A DNA stretch of 64,000 nt from NCBI RefSeq assembly GCF_003576645.1, contig NC_044919.1:19831890-19895889 (forward strand). The letters run 5' to 3'. The position numbers and the translations under genes are program-made. Below, one piece after another: positions 1 through 11,639 of this stretch. The notes beneath the pieces are model-generated. The model ran no database searches and was not told the origin of the DNA. It worked only from the letters and a program-made list of their open reading frames with translations. The first letter of the stretch is position 1; every line of letters starts with the position of its first letter. Origin of the DNA: Ipomoea triloba. Its lineage: Eukaryota > Streptophyta > Magnoliopsida > Solanales > Convolvulaceae.

Positions 1-288
1 TTTCTGCCGACTAGCTCCTCTACCCAGTCGCCTTTATATACCATCATCTAGTCCCTCACTTTCCTTGGTTTAAGGAACCGAAGCCTAGGAAAGTACACCT
101 CTTGACAAAGTGGATCCGTATCTCTGTCATATCTTTCCTCCTGTCAACTCCGATTAAAATCCCTGATTTTACTCGATTACCAAGAGATTTTCACCGAATC
201 TATGTATTAGAACCTTCCTTATTCTGACAGCCGTCCTTTTTGATCTTTATCCCTTTTGCCCTCGTTTCTTTAACTCATTCCCTTCTAC

Positions 289-295
289 TATAAAT
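289..295 (+). promoter_or_regulatory. TATA-like box of the antisense ORF
   Basis: TATAAAT lies 45 bases upstream of the ATG at 340, on the strand opposite to gag-pol. The spacing is reasonable for a plant core promoter with a very short leader. The antisense ORFs of Tat elements are thought to have their own transcription. This is inferred from sequence only. Confidence 0.35.
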
Positions 296-339
296 GTCTT
301 CCCCTTTTCGAAAGGGCTCACCCTCCTTTGCTGATCATA

Positions 340-711
340 ATGAAGAAAAGAGACGTCGCTGGCCCTCCTTCTCGACGTTCCCTACGCTTGGCCGAGCAGG
401 CGCGGCAAGAAATGCTTCGCCAACGGAAAATTGCGCACGACGGGCATGAAGTGGGGGATACCCATGAAGACTTTCTTCTCATTCCTTCCGATGAGGAGAA
501 GGAAGTGGCAGCCCCACCACCTCCTGAAGGTGAAGTGGGCTCCCCACTTAACCCCAACTACGATTCTGACTACTTGGAATTCTTAACGGAGTTCTTGGCT
601 GATGATTCCTTAGGGAATACCCCACCAGCTTCCCCAGCGACTCCGGACACAGTCTTCCCAGTTACTCCCTCAGCTGCTTTTGAGGTTGATCCGCCGTTTC
701 CTCCTTCTTAG
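340..711 (+). CDS. Antisense ORF of the Tat element, candidate first exon
   Basis: An open frame of 123 codons starts at the ATG at 340 and ends at TAG 709-711. The product starts MKKRDVAGPPSRRSLRLAEQ, is rich in R/K at the N-terminus, then acidic and proline-rich (PPPPEG; a run of PASPATPDT type). No enzymatic motif is seen. It sits downstream of integrase in the opposite orientation, where Tat and Grande-like elements carry an antisense ORF. A splice donor before the stop could join it to the coiled-coil exon at 1799-2274, but I cannot identify the donor with certainty. It could be a chance ORF; the GC-rich codon usage and the TATA box upstream argue against that. Confidence 0.45.
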   Translation: MKKRDVAGPPSRRSLRLAEQARQEMLRQRKIAHDGHEVGDTHEDFLLIPSDEEKEVAAPPPPEGEVGSPLNPNYDSDYLEFLTEFLADDSLGNTPPASPATPDTVFPVTPSAAFEVDPPFPPS

Positions 712-980
712 ACGCCATCCGTGATTTCTGCCGATTCTCCTACTGCCTCAGCCTGACCTCCCATCAACCAAAAGTCTCTATGCAGCCATAATCGTAGACA
801 TGCTAGGCCCTATAGGGCTATTTTGTATTTCTCGGCTAAACTTTAATGAATAAATGGCTCTTCCGCATATAACGTTACTCTTTTCTTGTCTTTCTTTCGT
901 GCTTCTCTCCAGGAGGCACAATTGTCCAAGTTCTGACTCCTTCCTTTGAGTAATTATCACAACCACTTTATGACCTTTTC

Positions 981-1615
981 TCACACTCCCTTATCAGGGA
1001 GGCACGTTTGACCGAGTGCCAACTCCATTTTCAGGACTCCGGCCTAACCAAAACACCAACCTTATGACTTCTTTCTCACACTCCCTTTTCAGGGAGGCAC
1101 GGTTGACCGAGTGCCGACTCCATTTTCAGGACTCCGGCCTAACCAAAACACCAACCTTATGACTTCTTTCTCACACTCCCTTTTCAGGGAGGCACGGTTG
1201 ACCGAGTGCCGACTCCATTTTCAGGACTCCGGCCTAACCAGAACACCAACCTTATGACTTCTTTCTCACACTCCCTTTTCAGGGAGGCACGGTTGACCGA
1301 TTGCTGACTCCATTTTCAGGACTCCGGCCTAACCAAAACACCAACCTTATGACTTCTTTCTCACACTCCCTTTTCAGGGAGGCACAGTTGACCGAGTGAG
1401 GGACTCCGGCCTAACCAAAACACCAACCTTATGACTTCTTTCTCACACTCCCTTTTCAGGGAGGCACGGTTGACCGAGTGCCGACTCCATTTTAAGGACT
1501 TCGGTCTAACCAGAACACCAACCCTATGACTTCTTTTTCACACTCCCTTTTCAGGGAGGCACGGTTGACCGAGTGCCGACTCCATTTTCAGGACCCCGGC
1601 CTAACCAAAAAGGTC
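981..1615. repeat. 95-bp tandem repeat, about 6.7 copies
   Basis: Units beginning TCACACTCCC start at 981, 1076, 1171, 1266, 1361, 1443 and 1538. Spacing is 95 bp except one unit of 82 bp that lost 13 bp. Copies differ by only a few bases. The array lies between the two candidate exons of the antisense ORF, so it would be intronic. Tandem arrays in the 3' untranslated part are common in Tat elements. Bases 712-980 hold nothing recognisable. Confidence 0.9.
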
Positions 1616-1712
1616 TTCGAAGGCGTCATCCTTCCGAAAAGGTCACTACGAGAGTCATCCTTCCGAAAAGGTCACTACGAGAGTCATTCTTCCGAAAAGG
1701 TCTTCGAAGGTG
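1608..1712. repeat. 29-bp tandem repeat, about 3.6 copies
   Basis: Units begin AAAAGGTC at 1608, 1637, 1666 and 1695. The two middle units share one variant (ACTACGAGA) and the outer units another (TTCGAAGG). The period is 29, so this array differs from the 42-bp sliding duplications elsewhere in the window and looks like ordinary tandem repetition. Confidence 0.85.
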
Positions 1713-1798
1713 TCTCCCGTTACTTGTATCGGGTAAGCTATACTTATGTCAAGTTCTCGCATATTGCACTCCTCATCTTTTTTATATCATTCGGCAGG

Positions 1799-2274
1799 CT
1801 CTGGCTGTTCAGTCGGAAATGCGGAAGAGAATGAGTCCTCTCTTGGCGGATGCAGAGCTAGTGCCGACTCTAAGGGCCAACCTTCACAAACGGGAGAAAG
1901 AGCTGGATGATTCGGCACTCCGGGTGGGTCAACTGGAGTCGGAGCTTGAGGCTGAGAAGAAGAAGAGTGCTGAGGCTGCGGACTTAGCCGTGGCTACTTA
2001 TAAGTCTTCCCGAGCCTTTGAAGAGGATGTGCTGGCCAATGTTCGCTCGAGGCTAAGGCTGCTGGCTATGGAGTGGCTAAGTTCTGATGAAGGCCGAGCC
2101 TATCTGACGGACCTCGAAGAGGAGGACTATCACATGGGGTCCTTGGACATGCAATGTGACATCTACCCGGTTCTTTTGGAGAGGGATCCGACCTTCGACC
2201 CAGAAAAATGGGGCATTCCAACACAGTTAGCCGAGCTCCCCTCTCGCGTTCCTGCTACCCCCGCACGTCAATAG
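1799..2274 (+). CDS. Antisense ORF of the Tat element, candidate second exon (coiled coil)
   Basis: The sequence directly before 1799 is a pyrimidine-rich stretch ending CATTCGGCAG, a good plant 3' splice site. From there about 158 codons stay open to the TAG ending at 2274. The middle (about 1860-2010) encodes heptad-like ELDDSALRVGQLESELEAEK, a clear coiled coil, followed by an acidic segment and a proline-containing tail. Coiled-coil antisense proteins with this layout are known from plant Tat-type elements, where they carry putative gypsy-type transposon domains of unknown function. The open frame extends upstream to 1573, but that part translates the tandem repeats and is probably intron. 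Confidence 0.55.
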
Positions 2275-2411
2275 GGGGCCGGAGAAACCGACAGGGTCAC
2301 TCCGGAGAACTCAAGTGGCGGGCAGATTCCGATGGATTCCTCATATCTGAATTCTGCTGCCAATTTGACCGCTCTGGCAGGAATGGATCTCAAACCTGTG
2401 CCTTCAATACC

Positions 2412-2530
2412 TAACTTGCTCAAAGGCAGACAGACTGCCGGACTCATAAGGATTCGAGGATCGAAATGAGACTTAGGTTATCTCATCCTAACTCACTCAA
2501 AGGCAGACAGACTGCCAGACTCATAAGTTC
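2412..2530. repeat. Direct repeat of about 74-bp period
   Basis: CTCAAAGGCAGACAGACTG occurs twice, at about 2419 and 2495, each followed by CC(G/A)GACTCATAAG. It lies between the end of the antisense ORF and the end of pol. The bases from 2531 to 2614 hold nothing else recognisable. Confidence 0.75.
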
Positions 2531-2614
2531 CCTCAAAACCATATGTCGTAAAAAAAAGTGATCGCTCTATTAAAATTAATGACTTTCATTACAATCTTTT
2601 AAAAACCTAACTTT

Positions 2615-5560
2615 CTACTGAAAGAATTTCTTCAGGTGTACCGCATTCCATTTTCTCTCCACAGCCTGCCCTTCTAGGGTCTCCAAACGGTATGTTCCTG
2701 GGCGAATGACCTCTCTGATTCGGTAAGGACTTTCCCATTTGATTGCAAATTTCCCCCCTTGATTAGGTTGACTGGCGTCTCGGTCTCTTAAGACCAGGTC
2801 TCCCTCATGAAACTTCTTCTCCTTTACTCTTTTGTCATAATAGCGTTTGACTGACTGCTGATACTCAGCCATTCGTCCATACGCCGCGTCCCTCCTTTCC
2901 TCAAGGAAGTTTTTCTCTATTTGCAGATTTTCTTCATTTTCATCATCGTTGTACTGTAACACCCGAAGGGTTGGAGTGGTAATCTCGGCAGGTACCTTGG
3001 CCTCGAAGCCATAAGTAAGGGAGAATGGAGTAGGTACCTTGGCCTCGAAGCCATAAGTAAGGGAGAATGGAGTCTCCCCGTTGGCCTCGAAGCCATAAGT
3101 AAGGGAGAATGGAGTCTCCCCGGTTGCTCTCCGAGGAGTCGTTCGATACGCCCATAGGACTCGATCCAACTCATCGACCCAGGTTCCTCCCAAGTCATTT
3201 AACTTTCTTCGAATTCCATCCACAATGGTTCGATTAACATTCTCGACCTGACCATCGGCCTGGGGGTAAGCTACTGAGACCCTGGTGTGTCGTATTCCAT
3301 ACTGTTGGCAAAAGTCGCTGAAGGGTCGGCAATCGAACTGTCTTCCATTGTCACTAACTAGGTGCTCCGGGAGCCCGAATCGACAAATGACCTTCCTCCA
3401 AAGGAACTTGCGACATTGAAACTCAGTGATAGTTGCCAAGGGCTCAGCTTCTACCCATTTGGTGAAGTAATCTACCGCCACCACACAAAATCGCAGTCGT
3501 CCAGGTGCCTGGGGCAACGGCCCAACGATATCAATCCCCCATTTGGCAAAGGGAATAGCAACCGTAATCGGAGTATAAAAAGAGGCCGGCCGATTGTCCT
3601 TCTTGGCGAAGGATTGGCATATCGCACATCTAGCGACTCGGTTGATACAGTCCTTAACCATAGTAGGCCAATAATATCCTTGTAACACTATCTTGCGGGC
3701 TAGCGTATGGGCCCCTTGATGAGCTGAACAAATTCCTCGATGCACCTCCTCCATAACTTGGTTCGCCTCAGAAGGGAACAAACACCTCAGCAACGGTCTC
3801 CCGAAGGACTTCTTGTACATGTGACCGTCTATCAACACATACGCAGGGGATCGTCTCCGGATTTTCGCTGCCTCGGCCAGATCGTCAGGGAGGTCCCCCT
3901 TTTCCTTATACCTATGAATTTCCTCCATCCAGAATACTTCTGGATGTTCCTCAGGGTCCAGTTCCTCAATGATACACACGTCTTCTGGAACGACTTTTGG
4001 TTCTATGTTGGGTAACGAGACTCGTTCATTCTGACAGATTCTGATGAGATGATCCGGTATTCCTCTTAAGGCAATTTTGGACGGAATATCGGCCTCTGTG
4101 TTCTCAGCGCGGGGTACGTGCTCTAACTCATAAGCTTCGAATTCACCCAAAAGTCCCTTAGTGACTCTTTTATATCGCCCGAGTCTTTCATTCTTCGCCT
4201 CGCATGTTCCAGTTACTTGTCCGACCACTAAGCGAGAGTCGGTCTTTATCCGAATCTTCTGAACTTTAAGGGCCTTGGCCATCCGCAGTCCTCCGATCAC
4301 GGCCTCATACTCAGCTTCATTATTCGAGGCTTTGAACTCGTAAGTCAATGAATAGTATAAACGAAAACCTTCAGGAGTCGTCAACATGATTCCACCCCCA
4401 CAATGATGTTGACTGGCGGCTCCATCGGCATGCATTTCCCACCAATCTCCTTCTTCAGGGGCCTTAGCGTTGGGTTCCGGGCTCTGAGCGGTGCATTCTA
4501 CTATAAAATCGGCCAAAGCTTGGCCTTTCACCGAGGGGTGAGGGTGATACTCAATCCCATATTGGGTGAGCTCTACGGCCCACTTTACCAAACGCCCCGA
4601 AGAATTGGGGTTTCACAAGACACCTGCCAGAGGCTGATCAGTTAAGACTCGGATGGGATGAGCCTGGAGGTACGGTACTAGCTTCCGGGTTGTGATCACC
4701 AGAGCGTACACCACCTTTTCCAAGGGGGTATAGCGAATCTCTGAGGCCTTTAAGGCTCGACTGACATAATAGACCGGATGTTGTATTCGCTCCTCCTCTC
4801 GGATTAACACAGAACTAACAGCCTTTTGGGAGGCGGCTAGATAGAGGAATAACACTTCCCCTTCCTTCGGAGTAGATAGTAGTGGCGGAGTCTGTAAGTA
4901 ATCTTTTAACTTGTCAAACGACTTCTGGCATTCTTCTGTCCAGCGAAACCCTTCTCTCTTCTTCATAGCTTCGAAAAAAGGTAGGGCCCGGTCTGCTGAT
5001 TTAGACAGGAACCTGTTCAAGGCCGCAAGTCGCCCCGTTAACCTTTGTAGTTCTTTCAAGGTCCCGGGAGGCTGCATATCAAGTATAGCCTTCAACTTTT
5101 CAGGGTTAGGCTCGATTCCTTTCCTGGTGACCATATAACCAAGGAACTTTCCTCCTCGTACCGCAAAGGCGCACTTTTTTGGGTTCAATCGCAGATTGTA
5201 TTTTTCCATTATGGCAAAGGTAGCCGCCAAATCTCTCACGTGAGTTCCTTCATCTTTGCTTTTCACAAGCATGTCATCCACATAGGCTGCCATGGACTTT
5301 CCTAGCAGATCTCTGAACAATCGTCCTACCATTCGGGTATAGGTGGCCCCGGCATTTTTTAGACCAAAAGGCATTACCCGGTAGCAGTACACCTCATCGG
5401 GGTTGATAAAGGCAGTCTTCTCTTCGTCAGCGGGGTGCATGAAGATTTGATGATAGCCTCGGAAAGCGTCCATGAAACTCAATAGATCACAGCCAGCCGT
5501 CTCGTCCACCAACTGATCGATCCTTGGTAAAGGGAAAGGATCTTTCGGGCAAGCTTGATT
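2615..5560 (-). pseudogene. pol: Tat-type pol, 3' part: RT, RNase H, second RNase H, integrase
   Basis: The frame runs from 5560 to 2615 with one stop, TGA at 4613-4615, where family members usually have a sense codon before N-P-x-x-S-G-R-L; a CGA to TGA change would explain it. Seen upstream of the stop: RT with Y-V-D-D at about 5281-5270, the LTR-type RNase H start, and the sequence LTDQPLAGVL. Seen in the 658-codon segment after the stop: a second RNase H with D56, E94 and D118, a zinc-binding H284/H291/C322/C325, and integrase D354, D414, E450 with the expected 35-residue spacing between the last two. About codons 510-550 are lengthened by 42-bp sliding duplications. The first residues of RT lie beyond the SIRE insertion, at 12396 and above. 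Confidence 0.88.
2982..3125. repeat. 42-bp sliding duplication, locus A (2 jumps)
   Basis: The sequence runs to GGAGT, jumps back exactly 42 bases to AGGTACC, runs on to CTCCCCG, jumps back exactly 42 bases again to TTGGCCTCG, then continues. The integrase reads TPFSLTYGFEA three times instead of once. The reading frame is kept. Removing 84 bases restores an ordinary family sequence. Confidence 0.9.
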
Positions 5561-5565
5561 AAGAT
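5561..5565. repeat. Target site duplication of the SIRE-type insertion (left)
   Basis: AAGAT here matches AAGAT at 12391-12395. Joining the flanks across one copy restores the RT reading D-Y-T-D-L-N-Q-A-C-P, which confirms both the target site and the insertion boundaries. Confidence 0.92.
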
Positions 5566-7227
5566 TGTTGGTCCCAAGGGGATGGCGTACAAGTCTAGGG
5601 GGGTGGGTGAATAGACTTGTATAAGATTTTTGCAAATCTTTTTCGACCTCTCGTGTGTATTGGACTTAGGATGTTTAGGTCCGATACCTCACAAGATGAA
5701 AACAAAGTTTTATGCGCAGCGGAAAAGTTATCCCCTTTTAATTTGCACGAGTTTGAGTTAGTTCGAGAGGTGTGGTTATATGCAGTGCAGTTCGAGAGAT
5801 AGTTAGCGAGAGGTAAAAACAGAAAGTAAATGCGAGAGAGATTTTTAAGTGGTTCGGCCAACCCGCCTACGTCCACTCTTCTTCTAGAAACTCCCTAGAA
5901 GGATTGCAATAAAACTTCCCTTTTTAGTACAATATCGAGCGCTTGAGCTTTGATCACGAAGCCCGCCTCAAGCCTCAGGTTTTTCGCCCCGCTTCTTGTT
6001 ACTCCACCTCTCGAGCACTTGAGCTTTGATCACCAAGCCCTCCTCAAGCCTCAGGATCTTCACAAGACAGCTCCCAGGTTACTCCGCCTCTTCTTGCCTT
6101 CTCCAAAGCAAGGTTGTTCTGGTTGTCACAGGTTGAGTGTAACAATCTCCAATCTGACCAAAAGCTTTCGTTGGATAATCTTCCTTGTAGTGCAACTTCG
6201 GTCACCTTCTAGATGTGTAGTAGTTTAAGCTTTGTAACTCTCTCAAAACACTAAGATGTGTTTTCTCGCTGTTATGAATATCAAGTATGATATTCCAGAT
6301 TAAGCACTTGCACTTTTGAACTTTTGAACTTTTGAACTAGACACCTCTTATGATAGCTTGAATTTTTCGAACATCTCTGAATTTGTGTTTTCATGTCCTT
6401 ATATATGAGAGTTGAGGAATAATTCCGTTGGAGGGAAAATTATTCCGTTTGAAATCTGTCTCCCATGCCAATCATGGGACTTGCATATATTTAGCATGTT
6501 TCATGGAGTGGTGGTCTTGTAACTTGAACCTTTTGTCTTGTAATGAATATCCCATATTCCACTATCTTGAGTCCATACTTCACTTACTTCTTTTGGTAAA
6601 AGTTACTCTTTTTATATTCCCATTGATCCTCGTTTTAGGGAATAAGACCGACCTCTGATTGGTGCATCTTCTATCCGTTGGTTGTGGAGTTCTGACGTGG
6701 CATCCACTTCCGGCTGTTCTATTTTCCCATAATACTCTGTCAGCACCTCCTTAATATTTTATCTCCATGATATTCTTTTTCTCCAAACTTAGATTACTTT
6801 ATCTATGCGTGTTAACTGCCGTTCAGTTCATTGGAGAAGTGCTAGTCTATCGAGACCAAAAATTGATGTCTCGACTACTTGATGTCTCGATCTCTTGTCT
6901 CGAACTGGATTGATGTTTCAAGAGATTCCATCTCTCGAACTCTGCTTATGTCTCGAGACTTAGTTGATGTCTCGCAGACCCTTATTCCTCCAGTGATGTC
7001 TCGTGTCTTCTTCTGATCTATCTATAAGCTTACAACACGAAACTTCTAAGATGTTCAAACAAGTTCACCTTAAGCTTAAATAACTTCCGAGTTGAGCTCA
7101 ATTACCAGGTTGTATTTTCGCTCTTAGTTTACTTGTCGAACTTACATATATTTCCTATCTATCGAGACTTAGGGGATTGAACATTACATTTGGTATCATC
7201 AAAACCTATTACAGTATGTTTCTAACA
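5566..7227 (-). repeat. Complete SIRE-type LTR (3' LTR of the minus-strand element)
   Basis: 1662 bp, TG...CA ends. Bases 6652-7227 match 11814-12390 almost exactly, with a few substitutions (for example TTCCTCC against TTTCTCC near 6988). The motif GTCTCGA and variants recur many times in 6860-7010. No ORF of interest. Confidence 0.85.
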
Positions 7228-7330
7228 AAGATCTGTGTAAGGGAATGTTTTACATGAAAAAGAACATAGCAGAAAAGTTAAAAGAAAGCAATGAACAACA
7301 TAATCGAGAATGCATGTAGACGACGAGAGC
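7228..7330. other. Junction between LTR and envelope-like region with a copy of the target flank
   Basis: Immediately inside the complete LTR, AAGATCTGTGTAA (7228-7240) is identical to the host Tat sequence just outside the other LTR (12391-12403). A normal element would show its own polypurine tract here. See the finding on this junction. Confidence 0.7.
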
Positions 7331-7440
7331 TTACTGCTTGTCTGCTTTCCTCTTCTCGTTGATAGCTGCTCGTGTCTTGATGGGGTGTTTAGAGTTTACA
7401 AGATTTAGGTACTCATCCGATACATCAAGATGAAGGTACT

Positions 7441-7625
7441 TGATGAAGGCTTCACCTATGAAATCACCTTCGATTACCCCATTGATGAAGGCTTCACCTA
7501 TGAAATCACCTTCGATTACCCCATCTATGAAGGCTTCACCTATGAAATCACCTTCGATTACCCCATCTCTCCACCATTCACCTATGAAATCACCTTCGAT
7601 TACCCCATCTCTCCACCATTCAATG
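7441..7625. repeat. 42-bp sliding duplication, locus B (3 jumps)
   Basis: Three backward jumps of exactly 42 bases, from slightly different points of the same underlying sequence (after CCCCAT, after CCCCATCT and after CCACCATTCA). The envelope-like ORF therefore reads GVIEGDFIGE four times. Collapsing 126 bases gives a single copy. Confidence 0.9.
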
Positions 7626-8064
7626 CATTCTTGAGGAGTGAGACCGCTGTGAGAAGATAGGTCAGTTTTGGCAATAAGACTTACTATGATTCCATTGAGA
7701 TATTCTGTTGTGTCTTCTTTGAACCCTGATTTATAGTTTTTCATAAATTGCTCGTCCTTCTTCTCTTTTGCAGTTTGTTGTTCTAGCCTCTTCCTTTTTC
7801 TTTCTCGGTCTTCTTCTCTCCTCTTCTCCATTTCCATTGTACGCTGGACCCTTAGAAACTCCTGCCTCTTGGCTTCCTCCATTGCCTTGCTCATTATTTT
7901 TGGAACTTTGGAGGAGGTGCAGTGGTTAAGGGTTCACTTGCTACCCTTTTATTGCTGGCTGATGTCCCTCTTGATCCTTGATTCCCTTGATTTTCCCCCT
8001 TGTTGGCATCATCCATACGGGAAAGGAGAGTGGACATACCTTCAAAAACCGTTTGAAGCTGGGT

Positions 8065-8250
8065 AGGTACTTGGTTCGACAGGTCATCGAGTAGGGCTTT
8101 GATTACAGGTACTTGGTTCGACAGGTCATCGAGTAGGGCTTTGATTACATCCTGTCGAAGTGACAGGTCATCGAGTAGGGCTTTGATTACATCCTGTCGA
8201 AGTTCAAGGTCATCGAGTAGGGCTTTGATTACATCCTGTCGAAGTTCACT
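8065..8250. repeat. 42-bp sliding duplication, locus C (3 jumps)
   Basis: Three backward jumps of exactly 42 bases: after TTGATTAC, after TCGAAGT and after TCGAAGTTCA. The protein shows VIKALLDDL four times with exchanged flanks. The flanking sequence on each side is single-copy. Confidence 0.9.
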
Positions 8251-9508
8251 AGAGTTCTGGAAAGCTCGAAGTTCAGCTCTTAGTTCTGCAACTTCAGCTT
8301 TTGGTCCTGCAGCTTCTGCTCGAGCTTCCGCAGCCTCATTTGCGGCTCGTCTTGCTGCATCTTCAGCCCATACTGCTTGTTCGAGAAGTTCTGCATGACT
8401 GGCTTGGGATTCACTTGTACCAGCAGCAGGCATTGATGCGTTGCGAACAACAGTGAGTATGCGCTCAATTTGAGCCATCTTCTGAGATTGATCGGCCATG
8501 AATTGGCGCATCTCACCAATGAAAGCTTCTTCGGCCTGTCGATCATAGTCAGAAGGAGGAGAAGAAGGAGTAGCACCTTTAGTCGGAGAGGACTTGGATG
8601 CTTCCAGAATTCCACCCATGATTTGCAACTGTGAGTCCTCCTCTCGATTGTGTGTCTGAGGATCAGTAGGGACACTAGGATCAGAGCTCGAAGGTAGCTC
8701 CATATTAGGTGCTTCCCGGTTTCCACCTGAGGGATGGATCACTTCGCGCTCATCACCTCTCGAACCTGGAACCTCAGCTTCAGCAACTGGTGGGATTGGA
8801 TCAGCTAAGGAAGGAACTTCTGTATTGGATGCTTCCCGGTTTCCATCCAATTGAAGATCCTCCTCAGTGGTACCTCTCGAACCAGAGTTGGGAACTTGAT
8901 CATCTACTGGAGGGATAGGATTTGAGGGAGGAGGTTGTGCATCGATAGGTGCTTCCCGGTTTCCACCATTGATGGGAACATCTTCCCCCTCAGTAACTCT
9001 CGAACCAGCAGGACCTGAAACTGTCTGCTCTCGTTGCTCATCCGGCTGCACTTCAGTCTGCTCAGGTGAATCAGGAATCACGATGGTTTCAGGAGCAGCT
9101 GGTGCACTCCACCTTTGTCTATCAACCATCCTGGCTGCAAAGGTTGATGCGGTGTCATCTGGTAGCAGGAATGGTGATGGCAGCTCCATGTAAATTGGAA
9201 AGCCTGGCAGTGTGAGCAACGGAATTTCACCCTCTCGAATTGTCTGTGCTTCGTCGGTGTCAACCGAGGGTGTGGACTCAGGAGCTGGCAGAAGTAGAAC
9301 TGAGTTGGGTTCTGCCTCAAGTACTTTAGAGGTCTTGGATTCACCTCTCGAAGCTACTACCTGTTCGTCCAGAGCAGAGTCACTTACTTGGGACAAAGGG
9401 ATTGCTGCCTTTGCAATTGGATTTTCAGGATCATTTCTTGCACCCCTGAGGTTTCCCTTGGACCTCTCGTATCCTCTACATTCTGTCCCAAGGATAGAGT
9501 AGTGGCGA

Positions 9509-9650
9509 GCCTGAAGTCTTCTTGGTACTTTGCCTCTACTTCAGGATCCACTTCAGGGTCTTCTTGGTACTTTGCCTCTACTTCAGGATCCACTTCAGGC
9601 TCTTCTTGGTACTTTGCCTCTACTTCAGGATCCACTTCAGGCTCGTTCTC
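9509..9650. repeat. 42-bp sliding duplication, locus D (2 jumps)
   Basis: Two backward jumps of exactly 42 bases inside the acidic part of the envelope-like ORF, giving PEVDPEVEAKYQE three times. Frame is kept. Confidence 0.9.
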
Positions 9651-11639
9651 TTGGTCATCAGCAGCTATGCCCTTGCCTTTGTCAGATCGTCCAAGATTCA
9701 TCTTGGACACATACATTTCATGGGCTAGGTCTTGAAGTTTATTGGCTGGGATCTCGGTAAGATTTAGCCAGTCCAAAGCAAAGATTTCCTCAGCCTCCAT
9801 AACTGCTGCCTGAGCTACCAGTTGGTTATAGAGACCTGTTCTCCAGTTGATCTATCGAAGCACTCTGGAGAGATCATCCAAGTGTAAATCTGTTTCAGCA
9901 CAAGAATTCAACTGAGCAGCTACTTCTCTTTCCATCTCAATCTGTCTAGCAGATTGATCTTCCATAATATGTGCATCTTGCACAGTCTGTTCACTGATCT
10001 CTCGGCCCTGACTAGAGAGATCATCACCTGTCTCCACATCCGCTATCACTCTGGCAATAGATCCTTCGACTTGAGCAGATTCAGTGGGTGTCAACTTCAC
10101 ATTATGAGCACTTTGCACTGGGCCCCTGACCACAGTGCCCTGATCATCAGCAGCAGTTACCACTGTGTTGTCTTGGACTTCAACTGCTGGAACTGCTATC
10201 TCTTGAACCACCTCTCGTGGTTCCTCAACATCTCTCTGCACTGGATCACTGATCCCAGTGCCTTCAAACTCTCGAGTCTCCTCTCGAGACATATCCACAG
10301 ATTCATCAGCATCACCAGCACCATCAATATTCAGATCAACAATAATTTCACCCGAGATGGACCAGGTAGGGGGCACTCTCTCAACCTCAGCGGCCATTGT
10401 AGCTTGAGGTTCCCCCTGGGCTTGTGCCCTGTCCTCAAACGGTACTGGAATCACAGAGGGTGTCACCTCTCGAGTCTTGGTGACAGCATTTGAATTGGCT
10501 TTCTTAGCCCTTTTTGGCAAAACAACCCTCTTAATCAGTACACCCAGTTGTAGTTTGAAACTGAGTCTTGCACTTGTAGTTTTAGGAGGTTGAAGATGAT
10601 GTGCGCCCAGTCCATTTGAACGTTGTTCCAGATGGCATGGAGGATTTTGAGGATGTCCAGATTTATCTCATCAGTTCCGGACACCTTGCTGAGGATGAAC
10701 TTCATGATGAGGTCAGCTGCAATTGCAAACCTCTCCTTCAAATGGAACTTGCGGAGAGCAAAGGTTGCACTGGACGGAGCAGTCTCCAATCGAATTTTGT
10801 CCCAGAAGGCTTGCTTGTCTAGGCTGTAATCCGAGAGGTGCTTAACTGCCTCCTCTGATGCAGTAAAGTCGAATGTAGCCCTTAGGTCACCCACGGAGGT
10901 CGTGATGTCAATCTCATTGAATCGGCTCTCAATCTTGCCCTTTGTGACCTTAGCATTCGCGAACCATTCGGTGAAGTCGAGGTCGTGGATGGTTTGATAA
11001 TCATGAGTCATATATTTCATGAGCCCGGCCTTCTCGAACTTCTTCAGGACTTTCTCTGCTAGCTTCGGGTTCGTCGAGTAGTTGACGAAACCTTCTCTGT
11101 CAAGGATGCTCCCCGCCTTAACCTACTTGATGAGAGTTCGAATGTGGGCCAACTCTCTCTCGTAAGCATCGGAAGATGAGGTTGATGTTGATGATTTGGA
11201 CGCCATCATTGAAAGCTTGATGTTTTGGAGGGAATGTTTACAGTGTTTGGAATTTGGGGATTTTGGGTATTCGGTTTTGAGCTTGAATCCGGGTAAAGAA
11301 GATGGGTTTGGCTTTTATATCTTGTGGATTTGGGTCGGATATATGGGTAGGGTTGAGAGTGTAACCCGAATTAGGATCCCGATTGATTTAAACGAATTGA
11401 AAGGTCAGAAAGACCCTTCTATAACGGTTATGTGCATATGATATGGTGATGGTATTTTTGGGAAAGAGTGTGACGGTTTAGGGCGAGAAAGTGGGATTAT
11501 AAAATAAGATAACTTTATAAGCATGCTCCCACTAAACAAGATAGCGCCCTTAAAACTTGGAAAACCGTCAGTATCCGAAGACCATGTGGCTAACATTAAT
11601 TTCCAAATTAGCCGTTCCACATATATCCGTTAAATACAT

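Larger units (their letters stand above)
7331..11208 (-). pseudogene. SIRE-type envelope-like (plant transposon) ORF, broken
   Basis: On the minus strand a start MASKSSTSTSSSDAYERELA at 11208 is followed by a stop near 11123. The frame then runs through a conserved-looking block (MKYMTHDYQ to about 10535), another stop, and a long low-complexity region rich in E, P, A and T (10520-7894), ending in a basic coiled coil (MSKAMEEAKRQEF..., 7894-7331). Frameshifts are seen near 9440 and at 7894, where one A seems missing from a short run. There is no gag, RT or integrase motif. Long hydrophilic ORFs in this position are described as envelope-like or putative plant transposon proteins in SIRE elements; a real envelope function is not shown, and I see no clear signal peptide or transmembrane segment. 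Confidence 0.65.

Noticed and set aside
981..1615. Regular 95-bp repeats resembling a CRISPR-like array
   Set aside because: The whole unit repeats with no unique spacers, and the window is plant nuclear DNA; it is an ordinary tandem array in a retroelement.
1608..1712. Sixth locus of the 42-bp phenomenon
   Set aside because: The period is 29 bp and the units differ in an ABBA pattern, unlike the sliding register of the other loci.
8099..8398. Ser/Arg/Ala-rich plus-strand ORF
   Set aside because: It is the shadow of the envelope-like ORF on the minus strand and owes its repeats to locus C.
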